32,701 nt of DNA from an aff. Roholtiella sp. LEGE 12411 (GTDB lineage: Bacteria; Cyanobacteriota; Cyanobacteriia; Cyanobacteriales; Nostocaceae): contig NZ_JADEXR010000057.1 in the NCBI RefSeq assembly GCF_015206995.1, positions 1 to 32,701 on the forward strand. The letters run 5' to 3'. This document shows positions 9,982 to 18,210 of this stretch, one piece after another. The position numbers and the translations under genes were made by a program. The notes beneath the pieces are model-generated. The model had not been told where the DNA came from, made no database searches, and saw nothing but the letters and a program-made list of their open reading frames with translations. Position 1 is the first letter of the stretch. Each line of letters opens with the position of its first letter.

Positions 9982-10137
9982 CTCCTCTGGACAACCCTCA
10001 TGAGTCAATATGCTCTCCTTTCAGGTGTTTTAGCTTAGTAAGTTCTTCCACTAACTTTCTGATTAATGTTGCCCGCCAGCCAGAAACCCATTTGTTATGC
10101 TTGAAGAACAGAGCTAGATATCATTTACCTAAACACC

Positions 10138-10266
10138 ATAGGATTCCTATTTGATTAAGTGAAAAAACTGCGTACAACTCTAACTCCCTTTTTTCCTATT
10201 CACTATTCCCCATCCGCCATTCCCTGTCTCTACGAGTCAGTTCACGAATCAAATCGGATTACTATA
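10138..10266 (+). mobile_element. MITE-like element, full copy 1
   Basis: The left end ATAGGATTCCTATTTGATT and the reverse complement of the right end (ATAGTAATCCGATTTGATT) agree at 15 of 19 positions, forming terminal inverted repeats. The interior carries a conserved block (AACTGCGTACAACTCTAACT) and a pyrimidine-rich stretch with no reading frame. The same structure recurs at 27749-27883, and the right end also at 43-73. The size, inverted ends and TA at the borders suggest a non-autonomous transposon derivative. Confidence 0.7.
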
Positions 10267-11223
10267 GTTAAGTAAGTAACTTTAGAATTTATGATCGTAG
10301 ATAAACAAAGCCTACGGAGCCAAAAGTATTATAATTTACAATTTGAGTACGCAAAAAATCCTCCGGGATTATAACTTAATCATCTGAGTTCTCTATACTC
10401 AAAAGCGATCGCAGATGGAAGCAAATAACATCAAGCTGAAAACTTGCTAATATCTTCTCATACATCTAGCAACAGCTACGATGCTGTATGTATCCAATGT
10501 ACTTTTGTCTTAAGTAGGCTAATATCGGTGATCTATTCTATAATGTCAAATCGCTTCTAAATTGATTAAAATATCGTTGGATACAATAACAAGAGTTTGT
10601 CAAGTTTCATAGGGCTGAAATGTCAGCAGTGCGCTAACCTGTGAATAAGACCGAATTAGTTAAATCTAAATTGATCTGACTAATGGCATATTCTGCCCCA
10701 GCCTCAACTCCTCAGTTAAGGTAATTGGCAAAAAGGTTGACACCCGCACTACCAGTCCTATCGCATCTAGCTAAATGTAGAGCAACACTTTGCTCGACAG
10801 ACTGAGTGATGTATGAAGGAAACCTAAAATGTGTGCATTCATGCTTCTCTTCTGAGTTAACATAAAATGCGCTTGTTCTAAGTAATTAAGGTATTATCTA
10901 AAACCTTCAACTGCTTAGAAGAAAGTGTAGATACTTTATTAAGGTAATCAAAGTGCTGCTGCAATTCCGAAAAGGTTGAGAAAAAATTTAAGGCTATAAC
11001 TACCGTTTTTAATATCTTTTTGGTAAAAGTGGCTTTACTTTGCTTAATGACTTCATGATTAACACACAAAGAGAGTGCAATTTCTGTGAAACAGGCTACA
11101 ATCGGAACAGTCTTTATAGGGAAATCTGCCATCAGTCTTAATACGTTTGTATGGAGTGGCAAATTTTTTGATCAAGGCTTTTTTTTGACCAGTCAGTTAA
11201 AATCTGTGTGCGAGAGCAACGCA

Positions 11224-11302
11224 TATAATATTGACTAAGGTGAGTCAGTCACCTTCAGTAGCAGCTTAAAATAAACTGAAAAACCCCTCCATTCGGAGGT
11301 GT
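11224..11302 (+). promoter_or_regulatory. sigA leader: candidate -10 box and two hairpins
   Basis: TATAAT at 11224-11229 is a possible -10 element, without a convincing -35 at standard spacing. It is followed by a perfect hairpin AAGGTGA-GTCAG-TCACCTT (11237-11255) and a second one, ACCCCTCC-ATTC-GGAGGTGT (11283-11302, one mismatch). A leader of about 200 nt with these stems would precede the sigA start. Regulation by them is inferred, not shown. Confidence 0.4.
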
Positions 11303-11429
11303 AAAAGTTCCGAAAATAATTCTGGCAAATCAGCCAAAAATTCTATTTTCGGTTAACAACCAGCTCGATTAAAAGAGCAGTAAACACATCTTGAGTAATT
11401 GATTCTGCAAGGAGCATGAGGAACGCGGC

Positions 11430-12602
11430 ATGAACCAGGCTAACAACGTACTCGAAAGCATATATCAGCCTGACCTAGAAATAATAAATCAGCCTGAGCT
11501 CGAGTTAGAAGAACTCTTAATCGAAGATGAAGAGGACTTGCTGATCACGGATGATGGCGAAATTGATGAGTTTTTAGAGCCTCAGTCTGATGAGGACGAC
11601 GCAAAGTCTGGAAAAGCCGCTAAATCGCGTCGTCGGACACAAAGCAAGAAAAAGCACTATACCGAAGATTCGATTCGGCTTTACTTGCAAGAGATTGGTA
11701 GAATTCGCCTGTTGCGGGCAGATGAAGAAATTGAATTGGCACGGAAAATAGCCGATTTACTTGAATTAGAGAGAGTGCGGGAACGGCTTTGCGAGCAGCT
11801 AGAGCGCGACCCTCAAGACAGTGAATGGGCAGAAGCGGTACAATTGCCATTGCCAGCTTTTCGTTATCGCCTGCATGTTGGTCGCAGGGCGAAAGACAAG
11901 ATGGTGCAATCGAACCTGCGCCTTGTGGTTTCAATTGCTAAGAAGTATATGAATCGCGGTTTGTCGTTCCAAGATTTAATTCAAGAAGGTAGTCTTGGTT
12001 TGATTCGCGCTGCTGAAAAGTTTGACCACGAAAAAGGTTATAAGTTTTCTACCTACGCTACATGGTGGATTCGTCAAGCAATTACCAGGGCGATCGCAGA
12101 CCAATCCCGCACCATTCGCCTTCCAGTTCACCTCTACGAAACCATCTCTCGGATTAAGAAAACCACCAAGCTACTGTCTCAAGAAATGGGCCGCAAACCC
12201 ACTGAAGAAGAAATCGCTACTCGCATGGAAATGACCATCGAAAAGTTGCGGTTTATTGCTAAGTCCGCCCAATTGCCTATTTCACTAGAAACGCCCATTG
12301 GCAAAGAAGAAGATTCTCGATTGGGCGATTTTATTGAATCTGATGGCGAGACACCAGAAGATCAAGTTTCCAAGAACCTCCTGCGCGAAGACCTTGAAAA
12401 AGTCCTCGATAGTCTCAGTCCCCGCGAACGTGATGTTCTCCGACTCCGCTACGGTTTGGATGATGGACGGATGAAGACTCTTGAGGAAATTGGACAGATT
12501 TTCAACGTTACTCGCGAACGGATTCGTCAAATTGAAGCGAAGGCACTCCGCAAATTACGCCATCCGAATCGTAACAGCGTTCTTAAGGAATATATTCGTT
12601 AG
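11430..12602 (+). CDS. sigA: Principal RNA polymerase sigma factor SigA
   Basis: The 390-aa group 1 sigma-70 factor directs RNA polymerase to housekeeping promoters. A variable acidic N-terminus (residues about 1-60, rich in Glu/Asp) precedes region 1.2 ([16 protein letters not shown]), region 2 ([20 protein letters not shown] and [17 protein letters not shown]; -10 recognition by [15 protein letters not shown]), region 3 ([14 protein letters not shown]) and region 4.2 ([20 protein letters not shown]). The long acidic start and full conservation favour SigA over the alternative group 2 factors. The ATG at 11430 has GAGGA at 11418-11422. A strong bidirectional terminator follows at 12683. Confidence 0.95.
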   Translation: MNQANNVLESIYQPDLEIINQPELELEELLIEDEEDLLITDDGEIDEFLEPQSDEDDAKSGKAAKSRRRTQSKKKHYTEDSIRLYLQEIGRIRLLRADEEIELARKIADLLELERVRERLCEQLERDPQDSEWAEAVQLPLPAFRYRLHVGRRAKDKMVQSNLRLVVSIAKKYMNRGLSFQDLIQEGSLGLIRAAEKFDHEKGYKFSTYATWWIRQAITRAIADQSRTIRLPVHLYETISRIKKTTKLLSQEMGRKPTEEEIATRMEMTIEKLRFIAKSAQLPISLETPIGKEEDSRLGDFIESDGETPEDQVSKNLLREDLEKVLDSLSPRERDVLRLRYGLDDGRMKTLEEIGQIFNVTRERIRQIEAKALRKLRHPNRNSVLKEYIR

Positions 12603-12613
12603 TCAAGAGTTAA

Positions 12614-12641
12614 TAGTCATTAGTCATTAGTCATTAGTCAT
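12614..12641. repeat. Tandem heptamer TAGTCAT, four copies
   Basis: Four perfect copies of TAGTCAT begin at 12614, 12621, 12628 and 12635, and a decayed fifth (TAGTGAA) follows. This is an STRR-type array in the sigA 3' region. Confidence 0.8.
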
Positions 12642-12682
12642 TAGTGAATAAACAAAAGACAACTGACAAATGACAAAACAAT

Positions 12683-12719
12683 AAAAAACCTGGTAGTGAA
12701 TTAGCACTCCAGGTTTTTT
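12683..12719. terminator. Bidirectional intrinsic terminator between sigA and hli
   Basis: AAAAAACCTGG (12683-12693) pairs perfectly with CCAGGTTTTTT (12709-12719). An inner AGTG/CACT extends the stem, and T-runs follow on both strands. It serves both converging genes. Confidence 0.85.
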
Positions 12720-12749
12720 TATTTATAGGTCATCTTGATATTTTAAAAC

Positions 12750-12935
12750 CTACAGGATACCCCAAAAATGTAAAAAGCCTTGACCAGAAAAAAGCTCAAT
12801 CAAAGCGGCTGCTAAAAAGCCGATCATTGCCAAACGACCATTCCAAACTTCTGCTTGTGGGGTAAAGCCCCAACGCCAAGCGTTGCGATCTTCAATTACA
12901 GGAGTGGTAACTTTTGTTGTAGTTGCATTTGTCAT
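12750..12935 (-). CDS. High-light-inducible protein (Hli/SCP, one-helix chlorophyll-binding)
   Basis: The 61-aa protein has a single transmembrane helix (about residues 34-51). It carries the Hli signature [16 protein letters not shown], in which E29, N32 and R34 are the chlorophyll-ligand residues of this family. Such proteins sit in thylakoid membranes, bind chlorophyll and carotenoid, and protect photosystem II assembly and chlorophyll under high light and other stress. The size is typical. It converges on sigA across a shared terminator and has a 300-bp AT-rich upstream region that should hold its promoter. Confidence 0.93.
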   Translation of the reverse strand: MTNATTTKVTTPVIEDRNAWRWGFTPQAEVWNGRLAMIGFLAAALIELFSGQGFLHFWGIL

Positions 12936-13273
12936 GATAGGCGCTCCAAATTAAACTTGCTAAGGTTTATTGCTTTCTGTAAACTAATATAACAATAATT
13001 TTCATGAATGCAACATTTTTTATACTTTTATTTTTAATACTTGACATAAACACCGCTATCTGAAAAACCTGTTTTAAACATCAGCCTCCAGGTGTATTTA
13101 CTGAAGTTAAGTAGATATCAATAGATATTGGTTATTGATATATAATATCAACTATTTTAGCTTATAAGGTCAGCAATGTAATGCCCACACCACTGTGGTC
13201 TACTCATAAATAACCTACCTAGTTTAAAATTTTTAGCATTTAATAGAAACGCCTAGATTCAAAAACCCTTAGA
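12936..13273. other. AT-rich spacer upstream of hli
   Basis: No gene is visible. The region contains an inverted repeat ATATCAATA/TATTGATAT (13114-13122 and 13133-13141). It also holds one copy of a diverged dispersed repeat (TAATGCCCAC..GTGGTCTACTC, 13179-13218) whose other copy is at 31463-31502. Confidence 0.45.
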
Positions 13274-13492
13274 TTAGTACCAGGCAATCTCCATCTCTTT
13301 GTCGTTGAAGCAAAACTAAGCTTTTCGTAGATACGCTTACCATCTTGGGTAGCGTGAAGCCATATACGTTTTGCCTCAGTTGTCCTGACAAAGCTGTTAG
13401 CTGTTAATTTCTCCAACTTCGCGCAGGAGTTAGAGGCGTAGAGCGACAAGTGCCTCTAAATCCTGCAAGTTGGCTTGTCGTAGGTTTAACAT
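13274..13492 (-). pseudogene. Decayed GNAT acetyltransferase
   Basis: Pieces of one GNAT N-acetyltransferase can be read in different frames. The start, MLNLRQANLQDLEALVALRL, runs from ATG 13492 and is cut by an in-frame TAA; LLREVGEINS follows in the same frame to a second stop. After a frame change come TEAKRIWLHATQDGKRIYEKL, the acetyl-CoA-binding C-terminal part of the family. A further frameshift then gives NDKEMEIAWY and a stop at 13274. The middle of the domain (roughly 80-100 residues) is missing. The 69-codon frame at 13240-13449 is only the surviving C-terminal part. It lies directly downstream of the topoisomerase gene. Confidence 0.75.
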
Positions 13493-13500
13493 AACTCTCA

Positions 13501-16017
13501 TTATGAGCGCACTTCGACAACAGTGATCACTTTTTCATCGCGGTTGAGTTGGAGGATGCTTTCACCCTTGACATCTCTGCCTAAGATAGGCACTGATTCT
13601 ACAGGTATCCGCACTACTCGCTCTTTATTCGTTAGTAAGGCTACCTCACCAGAGGCGATCGCCATTACCATACCAGCTAAATTATCAGTTTTGCTGGTAA
13701 ATTTCAGTGATTGCGTGCCTAAATCACCTCGACTAGCCCGTTTTAGCTGACTCGCAGGTATGCGCTTAGCGTATCCTTCTTGAGTAACCAGTAACAATTG
13801 CTCATCCCCAACCACAGTTACACAACCAACCATTTGCTCATTTTTCCGTAGCCGTAATGCTTGTAAACCCATTGCAGTCCGACCCATAATGGGCAATTGT
13901 TCATCATTCACTGCGAACTTCAACAAGCGTCCACCCGAACTAGCTAAAATCAAATTTTCCTTTGTACTAGTGAACTGGGCAAACAACAATTCATCATCTT
14001 CTTTAAGCTTTAAAATCGTAATTCCACGACGAGTCAAATTGGTTAACTCTCCAAGAGATAGACGCTTGATTCGTCCCTCTTTTGTCAGGAGAATCATCTG
14101 TTTAGTTTCAAGATTTTCTGGAAGCAAAAAGCGGTTGACAACAGGTTCTTGAGCACCTTGAGCAGTAGTACTGAGCATAGTAATCAGTGGTCTTCCCCGT
14201 GGAGAACGTCCAGTTGTTGGAGGAATTTCTCCCACTTTGACAGGGTAGACTTTGCCACCATTGGTTAGTATTAGCAACTCTTTGTCTGTCTGAGTCAACT
14301 CGCTTTGGATAATAAAGTCATTATCGTGCAGACCGTTTTCTGTTTTCGGCTTTTTAGCTGACGGTAGAGTGCGGCGTACATACCCCCGCTGAGTAAATTC
14401 TAAAACTGCTTCTTCTGGAGGCTCTGTAAATTGGAGTTCCGGCTCAGCTTCAGCTGCGTTGCTTTTTTGCCCTACGACAACATCGGCTCCCTTATTTTTC
14501 GGTAACTCCTCGCTACGAATCAGTGCTAGCTTAGTACGCCGCGAGTCGCTGTATTTACGCTTGAACGATCGCAAGTCTTTTTTCAGCGCCTTGAGTAATT
14601 CTCGGCGATCGTCTAGTAACCGACGCAATAAGCCAATTTGCTCGCTTAGTTGCTCAAATTCTTGTTGCAAGTTTTGCTGTTCTAAACTGGTGAGGCGGCG
14701 TAATGGCATAGCCAAAATTGCATCTCCTTGTACCTCACTCAAATCCAGTCGGCTACAAAGATTAATTTTTGCCGTACTGCCGTCGGCAGCTTGTCGTAAA
14801 ATTTCAATTACCTCATCCAGATGAGACAGCGCTTTCAGCAAACCTTCCACCAGATGCAACCGACTTTCTGCCTTACCTAATTCATAACTGTAGCGACGAT
14901 TAAGCGTTTGCTCGCGGAAAATCAAAAACTCCTGCAACATTTGCCGTAAGCTTAACTGGCGCGGTTGTCCATTCACCAACGCCAAAAGAATCGCCCCAAA
15001 ATTCATTTGCAAGGCGGTTTGATGATACAAATGTTGGAGAACTTCTTGGGGGTTAACATCGCGTTTGAGTTCAATTACCACTCGCATTCCTTCGCGATCG
15101 CTTTCATCGCGAAGATCAGAAATTCCTTGCAGGCGTCCTTGATTCACTAATTCCGCTACTTTCTCAATCCAGCCTGCTTTATTCACTTGATAAGGCAATT
15201 CTGTAATGATAATTGCTGTCCGCCGCTTGCTCCCTCTAGTGGCTGGAATTTCCTCCAACTTAGCGACTCCCCGGAGCACAATCCCACCTTTACCTGTGGT
15301 GTATGCCTCACGAATTCCCGACTCACTGATAATTTCCCCGCCAGTAGGAAAGTCTGGGCCTGGGATTATCTCAAATAACTTTTCATCTGACAAATCTGGA
15401 TTGTCAATTAAGGCAATTAAGCCATCGACTATTTCCCCCAAGTTGTGCGGTGGAATATTCGTCGCCATACCTACAGCAATACCAGTGCAGCCATTGAGCA
15501 AAAGGTAAGGCAATTGAGCAGGTAAAACTGTCGGTTCTTGTTGGGAATTATCGAAGTTTCCAATAAATTCCACAGTTTCTTCACCGATTTCCGCCAGCAT
15601 TCCCTCATGGCTAATGGGTGATAAGCGTGTTTCTGTGTAACGCATCGCCGCTGGTGGGTCATTATCAACGCTACCAAAGTTGCCATGTCCTGCTAGCAAG
15701 GGATAGCGGCTAGAAAATTCCTGCACCAGCCTGACTAAGGCATCATAAACTGCTTGGTCGCCGTGGGGGTGGTACTTACCTAGTACATCTCCCACTACAC
15801 GGGCACATTTGCGATAAGGTCTATCTGGTGTCAAACCAAGTTCGTGCATCGCATACAAAATGCGGCGGTGAACTGGTTTTAAGCCATCACGCACGTCTGG
15901 TAATGCCCGCCCAACAATCACGCTCATGGCATATTCTAGATAAGACCGTTGCATCTCGGTGTGCAGGGCTGTGGTAATCACCTGTCCCGTTGAGAGAAGG
16001 TTTAACTGTTTTGCCAT
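13501..16017 (-). CDS. Type IIA DNA topoisomerase subunit A (GyrA/ParC type)
   Basis: The 838-aa breakage-reunion subunit has the GyrA/ParC N-terminus [26 protein letters not shown] split as usual into the winged-helix domain, with R126 and catalytic Y127 in [14 protein letters not shown] coiled tower follows (about 365-500), then six beta-pinwheel repeats (about 535-835; for example [37 protein letters not shown]). The position equivalent to E. coli GyrA Ser83 is Gln ([11 protein letters not shown]88). No GyrA-box (QRRGGKG) follows FTQRGYVRR; the place holds [11 protein letters not shown]. It could therefore be the decatenating ParC-like paralogue or a cyanobacterial gyrase A. gyrB is nearby but not in the same operon. 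Confidence 0.9.
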   Translation of the reverse strand: MAKQLNLLSTGQVITTALHTEMQRSYLEYAMSVIVGRALPDVRDGLKPVHRRILYAMHELGLTPDRPYRKCARVVGDVLGKYHPHGDQAVYDALVRLVQEFSSRYPLLAGHGNFGSVDNDPPAAMRYTETRLSPISHEGMLAEIGEETVEFIGNFDNSQQEPTVLPAQLPYLLLNGCTGIAVGMATNIPPHNLGEIVDGLIALIDNPDLSDEKLFEIIPGPDFPTGGEIISESGIREAYTTGKGGIVLRGVAKLEEIPATRGSKRRTAIIITELPYQVNKAGWIEKVAELVNQGRLQGISDLRDESDREGMRVVIELKRDVNPQEVLQHLYHQTALQMNFGAILLALVNGQPRQLSLRQMLQEFLIFREQTLNRRYSYELGKAESRLHLVEGLLKALSHLDEVIEILRQAADGSTAKINLCSRLDLSEVQGDAILAMPLRRLTSLEQQNLQQEFEQLSEQIGLLRRLLDDRRELLKALKKDLRSFKRKYSDSRRTKLALIRSEELPKNKGADVVVGQKSNAAEAEPELQFTEPPEEAVLEFTQRGYVRRTLPSAKKPKTENGLHDNDFIIQSELTQTDKELLILTNGGKVYPVKVGEIPPTTGRSPRGRPLITMLSTTAQGAQEPVVNRFLLPENLETKQMILLTKEGRIKRLSLGELTNLTRRGITILKLKEDDELLFAQFTSTKENLILASSGGRLLKFAVNDEQLPIMGRTAMGLQALRLRKNEQMVGCVTVVGDEQLLLVTQEGYAKRIPASQLKRASRGDLGTQSLKFTSKTDNLAGMVMAIASGEVALLTNKERVVRIPVESVPILGRDVKGESILQLNRDEKVITVVEVRS

Positions 16018-16331
16018 GAGTTTTTTCCCTGAATTTTAACTACACAAAAACTGCTGGAACTGAACACTGTAGCAAACACAGCATAACGGATGAAATGGGA
16101 TTCCTAAAACAATCTTGATAGTCAAAGGATAAAAAGCAGTAGTATTATCCTTGATGACGGGGAGACAAATTAACCATTAAAAAGGAGGCAGATAAGTGTT
16201 TTAATCAAGTCTTAATCTGCTTTTGCTCAAGAAAACACACATTCAGTAGCCAGGATAATTTCCATGATTGCGTTGTTTGATTTGGAATTTTGAGTTCTTA
16301 AATCCCCTTCACCTCTATAAATAAAATTCTC
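16018..16331. other. Divergent promoter region
   Basis: This 314-bp spacer separates the divergent topoisomerase and receiver genes and should hold both promoters. An AAAAAGGAGG motif (about 16179-16188) is followed by GCAGAT/ATCTGC arms of a weak hairpin, but no reading frame follows it. Nothing else is supported. Confidence 0.4.
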
Positions 16332-16736
16332 ATGAAAACTGTTTTGATTGTCGAAGACGATCTGATTAATGCTCGCGTTTTTTCCAAGATTTTGTCCAAG
16401 CGCGGTGGCTTGGGTGTAAAACACACAGAAAATGTCGAAGAAGTAATAAAAATTGCCCAATCAGGAGAAGCCGACCTAATTTTGATGGATGTTTCTCTGT
16501 CCAGAAGTGTTTACCAAGGTAAGTCTGTGGATGGGATCAAGATTACACAAATGTTGAAATCCGATCCAAAAACAGCAAACTTACCTGTTATTTTAGTAAC
16601 GGCGCACGCTATGGAAGGCGATCGCGAGAACTTTCTCAAACAAAGCGGTGCTGATGGCTACATTTCTAAACCAGTTGTTGACCACCAACAGTTTGTTGAC
16701 CAAATCATCGCACTTCTACCCAAAGACGACCGCTGA
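16332..16736 (+). CDS. Single-domain response regulator (CheY/DivK-like receiver)
   Basis: The 134-aa protein is a stand-alone receiver domain. The acidic pocket is E8-D9-D10 (LIVEDDLIN), the phospho-acceptor is D53 (LILMDVSL), the switch Thr is T90 (LVTAH) and the conserved Lys is K113 (YISKPV). There is no output domain, so it probably acts by protein-protein contact or in a phosphorelay. An insertion after the phosphorylation site (SRSVYQGKSVDGIKITQML) is characteristic of the cyanobacterial DivK-like subgroup. No histidine kinase is adjacent. The ATG at 16332 starts right before the first beta strand; no clear ribosome-binding site precedes it. Confidence 0.9.
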   Translation: MKTVLIVEDDLINARVFSKILSKRGGLGVKHTENVEEVIKIAQSGEADLILMDVSLSRSVYQGKSVDGIKITQMLKSDPKTANLPVILVTAHAMEGDRENFLKQSGADGYISKPVVDHQQFVDQIIALLPKDDR

Positions 16737-17058
16737 GAATTAACGACTTATTTCAGGAATACTCTCCCGCAAATCTTTTGGGCGAACTATTTCCTGTGTA
16801 TATCAGTATATATGTACTATGAAAAGGTGGTATTAGGCAAGTGGTAACAAAGGAGTTAGGAGTTATGAGTGCAGAAGAATTGGGCGATGTCCGAAGTTTC
16901 GATAGTTAGAAGCCGACCTTTTAACTTCTCCCAAGCTGCTCAAACTTCTGACTAAGTTATAAGTTGAAATATTTAATTCCTGACTTCTGTACAGACGCGT
17001 AGACGCTTCAAAAGCGGCTTCTGATAAGAGAATAATCGCGTCTGTACTTTTAACTATC
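16737..17058. other. Repeat-rich spacer
   Basis: The spacer contains a GGAGTTA direct repeat (about 16852-16868) and the inverted repeat at 16989-17047. A 14-codon frame after AGGAGTT (16865 onward, MSAEELGD) is too short and too repeat-like to be called. No gene is supported. Confidence 0.4.
16989..17047. repeat. Inverted repeat GTACAGACGCG
   Basis: The arms GTACAGACGCG (16989-16999) and CGCGTCTGTAC (17037-17047) are perfect complements. The loop itself contains a smaller CGCTT-CAA-AAGCG hairpin. It lies 12 bp beyond the TPR gene stop and may work as its terminator, though no T-run is clear on the minus strand. Confidence 0.6.
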
Positions 17059-18033
17059 CTATTGGGTAGGCTGAAGCCTTGGGGATGATGAGTTTTCCCT
17101 TTGCTGTAGGGCTGCCTGAATGCGGGGTAATTCTAGGAATTTTTTCGTATCAGAAAGCAAGCGCTGACCCCAGAGATTTTCTTTGAGGAAATCTAAATTA
17201 GCATAGCGCTGATCTATACGAAGTGCGGCTTCTCCTAAGGTGAGTCCTTGTTGGCGTAAGCCTTGCTCGCCGGAGGCATCGCCCTTAGTATACAGTGCTA
17301 CTGCCAATGCCAATAGAGGTTCTGCGGCTTGCTTATCAAGCGTGACAGCTGTTTGCCATTGCTTGATTGCTCCTTGGGTATCACCTTGCTCGTAGTTGAT
17401 TAAACCAATATTGTTAAGCGCCGGCCAGAATTTTTTATCTTGTGAGACGGCTTTATTATACTGCGCGATCGCATCAGGCAATCGACCTAACAAATAGTAA
17501 GCATTACCCAAATCAAATAAGCCCTCTGAGTCATTGGGTTTTAACTTCAAACCCGCTTGATAATTTTCAACCGCCGCCTGGTAATTTTTCTGCTGAAAAT
17601 TAACTGAACCCAAAGCAAACAAAATGTCAGCATTTTTGGGGTTGAGAGATTGTGCTTTTTTCAAAGCGGCGATCGCACCGTCAAACTCTTTAGTTTGCAA
17701 CTGCAATCCACCTAATAGCAACCATACTTTATCATTTTTCGGAGCCAGTTGAGTAGCCAGCCGCGCTCGTGGCAAAGCTAACTCAACCTGTTGAAACTGA
17801 GCCAGTTGAGCCGCCTCCTGAGCTAAACTCAACCCCTGCTTCTCCAACTTCGCTGCATCAAGTTGCAGTGTATGAGGGATGAGTGCCTGTGCGTGAGCAG
17901 ATCTTGGCACACTCCACAAACTACAGACAACCAGAAGAGAAATCAAACGAACATGTTTGGGCACACTACCGCCTCTTAGCCACAAATCAAAGAATCTTTC
18001 AGCTAGCTTAAACGATCTCCGCTGTTGCGGCAT
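17059..18033 (-). CDS. Exported TPR-repeat protein
   Basis: The 324-aa protein has a signal segment (VRLISLLVVCSLWSVPRSAHAQA, roughly residues 28-50, broken here by the AHA cleavage-like site), so it is probably periplasmic or lumenal. About five tetratricopeptide repeats follow between residues 85 and 245, with typical motifs such as WLLLGGLQLQTKEFDGAIAA, ALGSVNFQQKNYQAAVENY and DLGNAYYLLGRLPDAIAQYN. TPR proteins scaffold protein complexes; the partner is unknown. Start at ATG 18033; a TTG one codon earlier is less likely. The last repeat carries an in-frame insertion GDASGEQGLRQQG encoded by an interspersed repeat (17253-17283). Confidence 0.85.
   Translation of the reverse strand: MPQQRRSFKLAERFFDLWLRGGSVPKHVRLISLLVVCSLWSVPRSAHAQALIPHTLQLDAAKLEKQGLSLAQEAAQLAQFQQVELALPRARLATQLAPKNDKVWLLLGGLQLQTKEFDGAIAALKKAQSLNPKNADILFALGSVNFQQKNYQAAVENYQAGLKLKPNDSEGLFDLGNAYYLLGRLPDAIAQYNKAVSQDKKFWPALNNIGLINYEQGDTQGAIKQWQTAVTLDKQAAEPLLALAVALYTKGDASGEQGLRQQGLTLGEAALRIDQRYANLDFLKENLWGQRLLSDTKKFLELPRIQAALQQRENSSSPRLQPTQ
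17253..17283 (-). repeat. Interspersed repeat embedded in TPR coding frame
   Basis: On the minus strand the sequence runs GGCGATGCCTCCGGCGAGCA followed by AGGCTTACGCC. This matches the style of a GC-rich interspersed repeat of Nostocales chromosomes (GGCGATGCCTnCGGCGnGC..ACGCC), as I recall it. Its composition is unlike the rest of the gene, and it translates as GDASGEQGLR inside the final TPR. Confidence 0.5.
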
Positions 18034-18210
18034 CAAAATTTTATAACTTCCAGAGGAAAAAGCCTACCAAGATGAATGTGAATGTCCTAGTAGTGCCAAC
18101 AGCCCTGGTGGTGCGTCAAGAAAATGGCACAGGTGTATTATGTGGTAGAACACTATAACAGACCTGTGTTCACTCGCGTTGAAAGTGGACTTTCGGTAAT
18201 TCCCCTGTAT

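Larger units (their letters stand above)
9618..11429. other. Long intergenic region upstream of sigA
   Basis: About 1.8 kb without a convincing gene. It holds the hairpin at 9629-9647, a 15-bp direct repeat (CATAAAACTTGTTT, near 9681 and 9755), the nested inverted repeats at 9901-9981, the MITE at 10138-10266, one HIP1 octamer near 10404 and the sigA leader with two hairpins. A 94-codon open frame at 10878-11162 (minus, TTG start) has no ribosome-binding site or recognisable motif. An untranslated RNA is possible but I cannot identify one. Confidence 0.5.

Noticed and set aside
10878-11162. 94-codon minus-strand frame upstream of sigA
   Set aside because: It needs a TTG start, has no ribosome-binding site or family features, and lies in otherwise gene-free DNA; likely chance.
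9618-11429. 6S RNA, Yfr-type or tRNA gene in the long spacer
   Set aside because: No recognisable tRNA cloverleaf, and no Yfr1 core or other consensus I could match.
13501-16017. Several long plus-strand frames antisense to the topoisomerase gene
   Set aside because: They are mirror images of the codon bias of the real gene and have no recognisable protein features.
16865-16909. Mini-frame MSAEELGDVRSFDS after AGGAGTT
   Set aside because: Only 14 codons and built on a GGAGTTA repeat; no support.
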